Shown: piece by piece, positions 26,405 to 34,835 of the stretch
Position numbering within the stretch: position 1 is the first letter of the stretch
How the letters are laid out: each line of letters starts with the position of its first letter
Assembly (NCBI GenBank): GCA_965221815.1
Contig: OZ244915.1
Span: 62,001-126,000 of the forward strand
Length of the DNA stretch: 64,000 nucleotides
Reading direction: 5' to 3'
Origin: JAPOXR01 sp965221815
Lineage (GTDB): Bacteria; Pseudomonadota; Alphaproteobacteria; Rhodobacterales; Rhodobacteraceae
Made by a program: the position numbers and the translations under genes
Notes under the pieces: model-generated
The model's input: only the letters and a program-made list of their open reading frames with translations
Database searches by the model: none
Told to the model about the DNA's origin: nothing

Positions 26405-27991
26405 ATGACAGTTGGGTTTGATTCACCAGGGAACAACCAGCCTGATTTTGAAATTCCGGCTTTATCGCTGTTGTCGGGCCTTTCGGAATCACAATTGATT
26501 GAACAGGCGATCTTGCGGCGGGAAGGTCAACTGGGCATTGGCGGCACCCTGCTCGTCAATACCGGTTTTATGACCGGTCGTTCACCGCAAGATAAGTATA
26601 TTGCTGATCCGGAAACGGGTTCTGATCCCATCTGGCGTGGCGGCAATCGGATCATGTCCATGGAGCATTTTGAGCGGTTGCGCCGGGATATGTATAAACA
26701 TATGGCATCGCGGGAATTGTTTGTCCAGGATCTTGCGGCCTGTGCCGACCCCGAGTTTCAGGTTGTGATTCGAGTCGTGACGGAACTTGCCTGGCACAGC
26801 TTGTTTATTCGTCATCTCCTCAGACAGGCGACTGACGATCCGGAGCCGGAATTCCTGATCGTCAACTGCCCCAGCTTCAGTGCCGACCCAGAGCGCCATG
26901 GTTGCCGGTCGAAAAACGTCGTTGCCATCAGTTTCGAAAAGCGAGTCGTTCTGATTGCGGGGACAGGTTATTCGGGAGAGATCAAGAAGTCGGTCTTTAC
27001 CCTGCTGAACCGTATTCTTCCTGAACGCGGGGTGGTTTCCATGCATTGCTCGGCCAACCATGCCCTTGATGACCCCGATGATTCGGCAATCTTTTTTGGT
27101 CTTTCAGGCACTGGAAAGACCACCTTGTCGTCAGTTTCCGAGCGTGCACTCATTGGTGATGACGAACATGGCTGGTCAGATACTGGAATCTTCAATATCG
27201 AAGGCGGCTGCTATGCCAAGACACTGAATCTCGATCCTGCGGCTGAGCCCGAAATTTACGGGACGACATCAAGATTTGGGACGGTGATCGAGAATATGAA
27301 ATTCGACCCGCAAACGCTCGAGTTGGATTTTGCCGATTCAAGCATAACCGAGAATATTCGTTGTGCCTATCCGCTCGAATCCATGCCGGGCGCGTCAGTG
27401 ACAGGCCGTGGGGGACATCCCAAGAACCTGTTCATGTTGACCTGTGATGCCTTCGGTGTATTGCCACCCATCTCCCGACTGACCCCAGAGCAGGCCATTT
27501 ATCAGTTCCTCTCGGGATTTACGTCCAAAGTAGCGGGAACCGAGCAGGGAATTTCACACCCATTGCCGGTTTTTTCCGCTTGTTTTGGCAGTCCATTTTT
27601 ACCATTGCGGCCCGAAGTCTATGGAAAACTCTTGCGCCGTCGGATCGAAGACAGCAAGGCAGACTGTTGGCTCGTCAATACCGGTTGGACAGGTGGTGGA
27701 TATGGCATTGGCCAACGTATGCCCATCGGATTTACGCGGGCATTGCTGAATGCGGCATTGAATGGAAAGCTTGCCCAGGCCGAATTTTGTCAGGATCCGG
27801 AATTTGGTCTGGCGATTCCTGTGGCCGCGGCCGGGGTTCCGCATCATCTTCTGCTTCCCAGACGCTCGTGGCAGGATCCGGCGGCGTATGATGCGTCAGC
27901 CGCCAAGGTCAAAGCTCTGTTTGCAGAAAATTTCCGTCATTTTGAGGCAAGGGTCGACCCTGATGTGGCAGCGGCGGCGATCTCGACATAG
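26405..27991 (+). CDS. pckA: Phosphoenolpyruvate carboxykinase (ATP)
   Basis: PckA converts oxaloacetate and ATP to phosphoenolpyruvate, the entry step of gluconeogenesis. The protein of 528 residues has GFMTGRSPQDKYI, the PEPCK metal and substrate block ending in VSMHCSANHALDD, and the kinase-1a loop FFGLSGTGKTTLS. It continues with DDEHGWSD, NIEGGCYAKTLNL, FTSKVAGTEQG and NTGWTGGGYGIGQRM. ATG 26405 is chosen over an upstream TTG in frame at 26381. Note MHCSANHA, where MHCSAN is the usual form. Confidence 0.97.
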   Translation: MTVGFDSPGNNQPDFEIPALSLLSGLSESQLIEQAILRREGQLGIGGTLLVNTGFMTGRSPQDKYIADPETGSDPIWRGGNRIMSMEHFERLRRDMYKHMASRELFVQDLAACADPEFQVVIRVVTELAWHSLFIRHLLRQATDDPEPEFLIVNCPSFSADPERHGCRSKNVVAISFEKRVVLIAGTGYSGEIKKSVFTLLNRILPERGVVSMHCSANHALDDPDDSAIFFGLSGTGKTTLSSVSERALIGDDEHGWSDTGIFNIEGGCYAKTLNLDPAAEPEIYGTTSRFGTVIENMKFDPQTLELDFADSSITENIRCAYPLESMPGASVTGRGGHPKNLFMLTCDAFGVLPPISRLTPEQAIYQFLSGFTSKVAGTEQGISHPLPVFSACFGSPFLPLRPEVYGKLLRRRIEDSKADCWLVNTGWTGGGYGIGQRMPIGFTRALLNAALNGKLAQAEFCQDPEFGLAIPVAAAGVPHHLLLPRRSWQDPAAYDASAAKVKALFAENFRHFEARVDPDVAAAAIST

Positions 27992-28200
27992 ACTCAATGG
28001 CGCGGCCGTCTCAATCTTTGCCGCCCAACCAGCCCGAGTCATGGAATTGCATGGGTCACGCGTCTGCGCATTTTGGCGAGATCAACGTCATGGCCAGCGT
28101 GACAGCAGTCAAGGCGGCGCATGATCATGCGCGCCCTGGTTGAAACCGGTTTCCCATACGCTGATCGGCACGAAACAGGGCACAGGCTGGGGTTTCTCTG

Positions 28201-29847
28201 ATGAGCGTGCTGGAAAACGAGATCACGCAAATCTTGTCGACCTTCAACACACTGTTGGAGATCGCGAAATCTGCCTTGCGGGACAGGGCGGACAAAAAGG
28301 GTCGCCTCCCACATGAGGATCAATATGCAGCACATTCGTTTGCCTGGGTAGCGACTATGGTCGAAGCCATACGGCAGATGTTGCAATGGCATCAATCACT
28401 CAGGGGTCAGGGCAGAGCGGGAGAGGTTGAGGATCTCCTGCTGCAATTGATTTGCGGCGAATATGCGGGGCAGATTCTCGGCGGAATTCCCATGAATCAG
28501 GGCGAGATGGCCCGACTGAGTGATTTTCTTCCACGGGCGAAGACAATTTTGGCCGACGAAGCGGCGAATATCCGTGATTTTGCAAGCCGTGCCAATTCTT
28601 CCCATGCCCGCCAAAGACTCTCCGGAATTATGACTGAAATGTCGGGATTACCTGGATTTGGTGATTGCGGGCTTGATGAAGAAACCGAGGACATACGGAT
28701 GCAGATCCGCCGCCTCACTGCTGAGAAAGTGATTCCGCAGGCGCAGCAATGGCATCTCGACAATGCGCTGATTCCCGGTGCACTGGTCACGCAGTTATCT
28801 GAGATGGGGATTTTTGGTCTGACCGTGCCGGAAGAGTTTGGCGGCGCCGGATTATCCAAGATTGTGATGTGCGTGGTGTCGGAAGAATTGTCGCGCGGAT
28901 TCCTCGGTGCTGGCTCGCTCGCCACACGCTCTGACATTGCCTCCGAGCTTGTATTCGGTGCGGGAACTGCCAGTCAGAAGGACGAGTTTCTTCCCAAGAT
29001 TGCTTCGGGTGAATTCTGGCCAACGGCCGTATTTACCGAGCCGGATGCCGGCTCGGATCTGGGAGCATTGGCAACGCGGGCAATTCGGGTTGACGGGGGT
29101 TATCGCTTGGTCGGTGCCAAAACCTGGATCACCCATGCCGCCCGCGCCAATTTCATGACGATTCTTGCACGCACGGACCCGCAATCAGACGACCATCGTG
29201 GATTGTCGATATTGCTTGCTGAAAAACAGGCGGGTGGCACAGAAACGCCTTTTCCGGATGCCGGGATTTCCGGGTCGGAAATCGACGTTATCGGTTATCG
29301 GGGAATGAAAGAATACAGTTTGAACTTCGATGGATTTTGGGTGCCGGCGCAGGGTTTGCTTGGCGGTGTCGAGGGATTGGGATTCCGTCAACTGATGGCG
29401 ACATTTGAGTCAGCGAGAATCCAGACAGCAGCACGGGCAATAGGTGTCGCCCAGTCGGCGCTGGATGTGGCATTGGATTATGCCCGGCAACGTCGTCAGT
29501 TCGGCAGGACATTGCTGGAGTTTCCACGGGTGGCCAGCAAGATTGCGATGATGGCAGCGGAAGTCATGGCCTGTCGTCAACTCACCTATTTTGCTGCGCG
29601 GCGCAAGGACAGTGGGCAGCGCTGTGACGTGCAAGCAGGAATGGCGAAACTTCTTGCCGCACGCGTCGCCTGGGCTGCCGCCGACAATGGTGTGCAAATT
29701 CATGGTGGCAATGGTTTCGCGCTTGAATGTCCGGCGAGTCGAATTTTGTGTGATGCACGAATCCTCAGCCTTTTTGAGGGGGCTTCGGAAATTCAGGCCG
29801 AAGTCATTGCGTCTCGCTTGCTGAGCGATGCGGCGTCTGAGCCATGA
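28201..29847 (+). CDS. mcd: (2S)-methylsuccinyl-CoA dehydrogenase (acyl-CoA dehydrogenase family)
   Basis: Mcd oxidises (2S)-methylsuccinyl-CoA to mesaconyl-CoA in the ethylmalonyl-CoA pathway of C2 assimilation. At 548 residues it is about 150 longer than ordinary acyl-CoA dehydrogenases, as in known Mcd proteins. The extra N-terminal helical domain ends with GGIPMNQGEMARLSDF. The dehydrogenase part has MGIFGLTVPEEFGGAG, FTEPDAGSDLGAL, KTWITHAARANF, YARQRRQFGRTLLEFP and QIHGGNGFALECPASRILCDARI. The next gene, cobB, starts 23 bases downstream. The acyl-CoA dehydrogenase family is certain and the Mcd subgroup is likely. Confidence 0.85.
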   Translation: MSVLENEITQILSTFNTLLEIAKSALRDRADKKGRLPHEDQYAAHSFAWVATMVEAIRQMLQWHQSLRGQGRAGEVEDLLLQLICGEYAGQILGGIPMNQGEMARLSDFLPRAKTILADEAANIRDFASRANSSHARQRLSGIMTEMSGLPGFGDCGLDEETEDIRMQIRRLTAEKVIPQAQQWHLDNALIPGALVTQLSEMGIFGLTVPEEFGGAGLSKIVMCVVSEELSRGFLGAGSLATRSDIASELVFGAGTASQKDEFLPKIASGEFWPTAVFTEPDAGSDLGALATRAIRVDGGYRLVGAKTWITHAARANFMTILARTDPQSDDHRGLSILLAEKQAGGTETPFPDAGISGSEIDVIGYRGMKEYSLNFDGFWVPAQGLLGGVEGLGFRQLMATFESARIQTAARAIGVAQSALDVALDYARQRRQFGRTLLEFPRVASKIAMMAAEVMACRQLTYFAARRKDSGQRCDVQAGMAKLLAARVAWAAADNGVQIHGGNGFALECPASRILCDARILSLFEGASEIQAEVIASRLLSDAASEP

Positions 29848-29869
29848 CCGCGTGTGAACGTCATCTGTG

Positions 29870-30565
29870 ATGGCGCAGGCAAAGCGGATTGTGGTCCTTT
29901 CAGGTGCGGGGATGTCGGCGGAAAGCGGGCTTTCAACCTTCCGCGATCGCGATGGAATCTGGGCGCAGGTTGACATTGAGGAGGTTGCCACACCTGCAGG
30001 ATTTTCTCGTTGCCCCGAACGGGTTCATGACTTCTATAATGCACGGCGCCAAAGACTTCACAAGGTAAATCCCAATGAAGGCCATATCGCATTGGCACGG
30101 CTCGAGAAGACACAGCATCTGACGATCATCACGCAAAATGTTGATGATCTTCACGAGCGCGCTGGCAGCCACAATGTTCTGCATATGCACGGTGAGTTGA
30201 AAAGTGCCTTATGTGCTGCATGTGGAGATCGTGCACCGGCTCCGGACATTCTGTCGGTGCAGGATCAATGCGAAAATTGCGGAGAATCGGCGTTACGCCC
30301 GGATGTCGTCTGGTTCGGGGAGATGCCGTATTTCATGGATGAGATCGATGAACTTCTGACCACCGCCGATATTTTTGTCGCGATTGGAACCTCAGGTCAG
30401 GTGAGTCCCGCCAATACATTCGTTCTCCGCGCACGCGAAGGCGGTGCCATGACCTATGAACTCAATCTCGAGCCCACCACGCTTTCTTCACTTTTTCACG
30501 AAAGCCGGATCGGCTCGGCGACACAACTGGTTCCTGAATGGGTGGCCGAAATTTCAAACGGTTGA
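29870..30565 (+). CDS. cobB: NAD-dependent protein deacylase, Sir2 family (class III)
   Basis: Sirtuins remove acyl groups from lysine using NAD. The protein of about 231 residues has VVLSGAGMSAESGLSTFRD (NAD binding), FYNARRQRL (the Tyr and Arg that bind acidic acyl groups in SIRT5-like enzymes), ITQNVDDLHERAG and HMHGELKSALC with the catalytic His. A zinc site is formed by CAACG and CENCG, followed by PDVVWFGEMP and AIGTSGQV. The presence of Tyr and Arg suggests desuccinylase or demalonylase activity. GTG 29867 directly precedes the chosen ATG. Confidence 0.95.
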   Translation: MAQAKRIVVLSGAGMSAESGLSTFRDRDGIWAQVDIEEVATPAGFSRCPERVHDFYNARRQRLHKVNPNEGHIALARLEKTQHLTIITQNVDDLHERAGSHNVLHMHGELKSALCAACGDRAPAPDILSVQDQCENCGESALRPDVVWFGEMPYFMDEIDELLTTADIFVAIGTSGQVSPANTFVLRAREGGAMTYELNLEPTTLSSLFHESRIGSATQLVPEWVAEISNG

Positions 30566-30757
30566 ACTTCGTTCCTCCCGTCACCCACTTTCGGGCATCA
30601 CCCGGTGGCTCTACCGAAGGACAAACAGCGGATCATGTGATCCCGTTTCAGCCATAATGATTCAAGCGACTGTAGAATATCATGAAGGCAATCCGCTGTT
30701 CCGTCTTCAGCATTGCGCGCCAAGAGCCATGCTGACGAGAGCTACCTACCCCAGCAA

Positions 30758-31372
30758 TCAACCGGTCTCGTCCTCTCTGTTTTCCTTCGTCCGTTCGCCG
30801 TCCGACCAGAGTACATCCAGCGGAAAGCTGATCGCCTCAAAGGGCGGCTGTGAGACCGGTGCATCATCGGTCAGTGTCACCAGCAAGACCCATTGGCCCT
30901 TGTCGAGTTGAAAGACTTCGAGGATTTTGGCTTCTGGATCCACAAACCAGAGATGCGTGACCCCTTCGCGGGCATAGACAGCCCGCTTCTCGCCCTGATC
31001 AAACTGGCGGGTTGATGGTGACAGCACCTCGCAGACCCAGTCCGGTGCCTGCGTGAAAAAGGCCCCGTCCATATCCTCGGTCAAGGTGGCACGCCGCCAG
31101 CCGGCAAGATCAGGCACCACAATGTCCGTACCCAAATGCAATTCGGGCTCGTCGACGATCCACCAGCCGCCAGGACCACCCCGTCCGCGGTCAAAGGGAC
31201 TGCCGATCTCCATTCCGAGAACGGACCCCGCCCGCAGATGACGCTTGGCCGGCCGGGGTTGAGTATGCAATGTGCCGGCCACAACTTCTGCCACCATATG
31301 GGGCGGCGCATCAAGCACGTCCTGATAGGTTGCCGGCCGTTCGGCTCTTGCTGCTGCGGGCATCCTGTTCAT
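30758..31372 (-). CDS. Uma2 family endonuclease-like protein (DUF820)
   Basis: A protein of about 204 residues with a PD-(D/E)xK-type core: EVVAGTLHTQPRP, then TDIVVPDLAGWRR (catalytic Asp), then PDWVCEVLSPSTRQFDQGEKRAVYAREGVTHLWFVDP. In Uma2 proteins E-x-L-S-P-S-T is the motif III region. The role of this large family is unsettled; nuclease activity is suggested by fold. ATG 31372 or 31363 is preferred over the longer frame from 31414. GC content and codon use resemble accessory regions rather than the flanking core genes. Confidence 0.85.
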   Translation of the reverse strand: MNRMPAAARAERPATYQDVLDAPPHMVAEVVAGTLHTQPRPAKRHLRAGSVLGMEIGSPFDRGRGGPGGWWIVDEPELHLGTDIVVPDLAGWRRATLTEDMDGAFFTQAPDWVCEVLSPSTRQFDQGEKRAVYAREGVTHLWFVDPEAKILEVFQLDKGQWVLLVTLTDDAPVSQPPFEAISFPLDVLWSDGERTKENREDETG

Positions 31373-31868
31373 ACATCCCTCCACAACCGGGATCCGTTGA
31401 AGGACTAAATTCAATTCGCAGGGTTTGCAAATATCTCTGACGCATGGGGTGGGTCATTTGCGGTTGGGCTGAGGAGGCACCAGCCGCGCCACTGGCGCAG
31501 CCCTGCCGTGACAACAGAAATTACCCGTCCGCGGTCTCTCTGCTGCGAGCATCAATCAGGCGGGGTGATTACGGGTTTGCTGTCAGGAGAGCAGGTCGGG
31601 CGGTGTGGCGCATGTGATTGGTCCTCAAGGCTGTATTGAATTATAAATGCTGGGCCGATCCAGCCATACGCGATGGATTGTCACTGGAATGAGTCTGTCA
31701 TCACACTCACCTTTTCATCAGGGAACTTGTTCGTTGTCGCCGCGACAGGAAAGTGTCCACGGCGCGATGCTATCATTCGTCTATTGAACGCAATGATTGC
31801 GCCGCTGTCATTTGAGACTTTGTTCAATTATGCTCCTTGGTGGCGTGCTGCGGGGAGGGACAAGTCGC
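31373..31868. other. Gap of about 500 bp without a recognised gene
   Basis: Divergent spacer between the Uma2 gene and the ADP-ribosylglycohydrolase-like gene. Only short shadow frames occur. GGGGAGGGA at 31852-31860 is the ribosome binding site of the next gene. Confidence 0.4.
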
Positions 31869-32852
31869 ATGATGAGCAGTGACCGATCGAGAGCCCGCAT
31901 TTCATGTGGTCTTCCTTGGCAGATTTCCCGAGCTGAGGGTTGTCTGTTGGGACATGTGTGCGGTGACGCGTTGGGCAGTGAAGTTGAATTCTTCAGCAGT
32001 GCCGATAAGATTCGGCAAGCGTTCCCCACCGGTGTCAGGGAAATGTTTGGTGGGGGCACTTACAACACTTTGAAGGGACAGCCTACAGACGAGTCGGAAC
32101 TTGCTATCGCACTTGCCCGGATTCTTGTTCAATCAACTGTGTACAATGCGCAAAGAGTGCGCCAGGTCTATTTGGAGTGGTTTGAATCCTGCCCGTTTGA
32201 TTGCAATAACACGACTGCCGCAGCTCTATGTGGCAATATCAATGATGCAAGCCAGAATAACGGTGCGCTCGTTCGGATGAGTCCGCTGGGCCTCTTCGGC
32301 GCCGGGAGATCGCATGAATTGGTGGCCGATTGGGCGCGGCAGGATGCGGCTTTGACACATCCCAACCCTGTTTGTCAGGAGGTGAATGCCATATTTGTTC
32401 TGGCAATCTCGAGGTCCGTTCAGCAGGGACTCAATCCACAGGATCTCTATGAGTCGATCTGCCATCACGCCGTGGACATGCAAGTTTCGTCCGAAGTTTT
32501 GGATGCAGTCCATGCTGCCCAGAAGAAATCCTGGATTGACCAGTGCGATGGTAAACAGGAATGGGTCCTGGTGGCATGGGAAAATGCACTGTGGCAGCTG
32601 TTGCACGCACCCAACATGGAAGAGGCGGTTGTCGACACGATTCACAGGGGTGGCTCGACTGCTGCCAACGCCGCAATTTGTGGGTCACTTTTGGGGGCAG
32701 TTTACGGTCGGGAAGCAATTCCGAAACACTGGAGTGATGCTGTCCTGAGATGCGAACCTCAAGCAGGAGAAGCTGGAGTCGGACAACCGCGACCTGCGCA
32801 ATATTGGCCCTCAGATCTGTTGGAACTCGCAAGAGAATTGGTGGCGGGATAG
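31869..32852 (+). CDS. ADP-ribosylglycohydrolase family protein, probably inactive
   Basis: A protein of about 327 residues with the all-helical ARH/DraG fold: EGCLLGHVCGDALGSEVEF at the N-terminus, PTDESELAIALARILV, ALVRMSPLGLFG and a C-terminal GGSTAANAAICGSLLGAVYG. In active members the first metal motif reads TDD and the last reads GGDTD. Here the second Asp of TDD is Glu, and both Asp of the DTD motif are Ser and Ala. The metal site therefore looks lost, suggesting a binding-only or otherwise altered protein. The start is decided by GGGGAGGGA 8 bases before ATG 31869. Confidence 0.85.
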   Translation: MMSSDRSRARISCGLPWQISRAEGCLLGHVCGDALGSEVEFFSSADKIRQAFPTGVREMFGGGTYNTLKGQPTDESELAIALARILVQSTVYNAQRVRQVYLEWFESCPFDCNNTTAAALCGNINDASQNNGALVRMSPLGLFGAGRSHELVADWARQDAALTHPNPVCQEVNAIFVLAISRSVQQGLNPQDLYESICHHAVDMQVSSEVLDAVHAAQKKSWIDQCDGKQEWVLVAWENALWQLLHAPNMEEAVVDTIHRGGSTAANAAICGSLLGAVYGREAIPKHWSDAVLRCEPQAGEAGVGQPRPAQYWPSDLLELARELVAG

Positions 32853-33009
32853 GCGCTGCACCGATGTTTTCAGGTCCTTGTGCATCCTGCAGCCCGCTGA
32901 CCAAGCGGTGGAGGTCGTCCGGAGATCAAGAGCCGCGATGCCTCTCTTGTTCCAGTTGGCGTTTTCCAGTTGGCGTTATCACCGCGCATGGCGTGGATGG
33001 TATCACGGA

Positions 33010-33542
33010 AATGATCCGATTTCTGACATGCTTTGATCCCGAGACCAACGGCGAATGTCCCGCTCTCTGTGCAGTCCGGAATGATCGTCGTGCAGGGGGT
33101 CTTCGGCCCCTCGCCGCAGATTGGACTCAGTCGTGGCCGGCGGACGTTGAAGGTCCATCCTGCCTGGCGCGGCACAGCCACTGTGATAGTGCCAGTTCTG
33201 AACTCGGGGCAGGTATCGGGTTGTGCCCAGACCGAGACGCTTTTCACCGGTCTTGAGCCCGGTGGGACGGTCCTTGATGACAAGGCCGATGGCATCAATT
33301 CCGTTGTCTTGTGTGCCAACATTCCCGCACGTGCCTGCTGTAAACTGCTGCGGCCATTCGATGAGATACTTGATATAAAGCATAATCTTATCGCGCGGGT
33401 TTTCGCCAACATCAAGGAGTTCTACCGGGATCTCTCGTGCTGACAAGACGGCGTGCAACATCCTGTCTGTCGTGCAACGCGTTGCCAGTTGCGAGCGGTT
33501 GCGCGATCTGGCAAAACTAAGTGGGTTCACAGCTTCATGTCG
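33010..33542 (+). pseudogene. IS5-family transposase remnant (IS427-like)
   Basis: The plus-strand frame reads IGLSRGRRTLKVHPA, TLFTGLEPGGTVLDDKADG and HNLIARVFANIKEFYRDLS. These are degraded forms of the IS5-type blocks IGRSRGGLTTKIH, DKGYD and RNLIERFFNKLK. After a stop at about 33442 a shifted frame continues ADKTACNILSVVQRVAS to TGA 33542, corresponding to the DKTARNFLA block. The frameshift, missing residues and lack of a start show that it is inactive. No terminal repeats found. Confidence 0.7.
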
Positions 33543-33708
33543 ATGACGTTGTCCTATATGGTGAGGCAATATATTTCTGACACAATGAAGCTTGTCAAAA
33601 TTGTTCTGTTTGAATTCAGTCAGGATGAAAGCATCGGTGCCTAACTCTCTCGGCCGATTTCAATTGATTGACCTGCGTCTTCTTATTGAATGGGTTAGGA
33701 TTTGATGG

Positions 33709-34020
33709 ATGTCTGCACGAATTTTCAGACCTTCGCGTAGTACGACACAGTCAGGGTCAGCCAAGTCAAAAAAGTGGGTGCTCGAGATTGCGCCGTGTTC
33801 GGCTCGCAAGCTTGACCCGCTGATGGGCTGGACGAGTTCCAGCGATACCCGGTCACAAGTGAGACTGACTTTTGATTCCCGTGATGCAGCCATTGACTAT
33901 GCGAAAGCCAATGGTTTGGCTTACTCTGTCATGTCGTCCAATCGCCGGAACCCGGTTTTGCGGAAACGAGGTTATGGTGAGAATTTCGCTTATGAGCGAC
34001 GAGAGACTTGGACGCACTGA
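33709..34020 (+). CDS. NDUFS4-like accessory subunit of respiratory complex I (ETC complex I subunit)
   Basis: A 103-residue protein beginning MSARIFRPSRSTTQSGSAKS, with KKWVLEIAP, LDPLMGWTSSSDTRSQVRLTFDSRDAAIDYAKANGLAY and the C-terminal ENFAYERRETWTH. This is the alphaproteobacterial homologue of mitochondrial NDUFS4 (18-kDa subunit), which binds the peripheral arm of NADH:ubiquinone oxidoreductase. The tRNA-Arg gene follows by 27 bases. It is a core gene between accessory stretches on both sides. Confidence 0.92.
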   Translation: MSARIFRPSRSTTQSGSAKSKKWVLEIAPCSARKLDPLMGWTSSSDTRSQVRLTFDSRDAAIDYAKANGLAYSVMSSNRRNPVLRKRGYGENFAYERRETWTH

Positions 34021-34047
34021 CAAGGTGCTTACGGCCAGCCTCAGAAC

Positions 34048-34123
34048 GGCCCCTTAGCTCAACGGATAGAGCAGCTGACTTCTAATCAGCAGGTTCGAGG
34101 TTCGAATCCTCGAGGGGTCGCCA
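34048..34123 (+). tRNA. trnR-UCU: tRNA-Arg (anticodon UCU)
   Basis: A 76-nt cloverleaf with encoded CCA. The acceptor stem GGCCCCT pairs with AGGGGTC (one G-U pair). The D arm contains AGCTCAACGGATAGAGC. The anticodon stem GCTGA/TCAGC encloses loop CTTCTAA with anticodon TCT, which reads AGA. The T arm has GGTTCGAATCC. Such tRNA genes are common integration sites, and accessory genes lie directly downstream. Confidence 0.96.
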
Positions 34124-34234
34124 TTCTGGAATAAAAGTGCGAGTGCTGATTGTGCGCTACCGGTTACGGCACACGGCCATGTGCTGGTGGCAAGCTTTGA
34201 CTGACGGGCACACTTTCAGCCCTTGACCGAAACC

Positions 34235-34813
34235 TCAGCGCTTCTTTCGGCGTTGATTTGCCAGGCGTTTGAGTTGGATCTGGACGATCTCAAGTTCGAA
34301 GTCGTTTGTGTCAAAGTCTCGACCGTACCAGTCGCACATATACTCATGATCCTCATGGGTGGTGTCGCTCATGGCTTCGAGGAATGATTTGAAGCCCGCC
34401 GGGCCGCCGACATTTTCGGGTGGTGTTCGCCATTGGCCATCAACGAGGCGGGGCAAGCGCATGCCGGTCTCCATCTCGAACAGCGAGATGACGACGATCT
34501 CATGCTCCCAGTTGTCGCCAAAGTCATAGGTGTAGAGGAAACGTTGACCGTCCATATTGCGCAGTCGGCCCAGCCGGGCTACGCTGGCATCGTAGACTTT
34601 GCCGCCGCCCCAGTCACCATCCATGGAAAGGCCATAGCGCCGCCCACCAATCTCGAATTCCCAGAGGTGACAGTTGAACCAGAGGAAAGCGGCCTGGATG
34701 GTGTCGTGAAGACTCTTCAGAGTCATCGAGAGGGGCACGTCCACTTCGCGCCAAGGGGCGGGATCAATATCGGCAAGCGTGATGCGGAGGCGGGCAGCGT
34801 CGGTCATTGGCAT
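34235..34813 (-). CDS. Plasmid pRiA4b ORF-3 family protein
   Basis: A 192-residue protein of the MM3350-like fold. It has RLRITLADIDPAPWREVDVP near the N-terminus, LHDTIQAAFLWFNCHLWEFEIGGRRYG, FLYTYDFGDNWEHEIVV and a C-terminal GGPAGFKSFLEAMSD with a basic end (KRLANQRRKKR). The motif YxYDFGDxWxH is the family hallmark. Function is unknown; members are frequent passengers on mobile DNA. It lies 22 bases downstream of the HNH-HIT gene on the same strand, probably in one transcript. Confidence 0.92.
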   Translation of the reverse strand: MPMTDAARLRITLADIDPAPWREVDVPLSMTLKSLHDTIQAAFLWFNCHLWEFEIGGRRYGLSMDGDWGGGKVYDASVARLGRLRNMDGQRFLYTYDFGDNWEHEIVVISLFEMETGMRLPRLVDGQWRTPPENVGGPAGFKSFLEAMSDTTHEDHEYMCDWYGRDFDTNDFELEIVQIQLKRLANQRRKKR

Positions 34814-34835
34814 ATCTCATTTTCGCTCGCGATGA

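Noticed and set aside
32870..33569. Minus-strand frames of 181 and 188 codons at 33 kb
   Set aside because: The plus strand in the same place matches IS5 transposase blocks, so these are shadows of a pseudogene.
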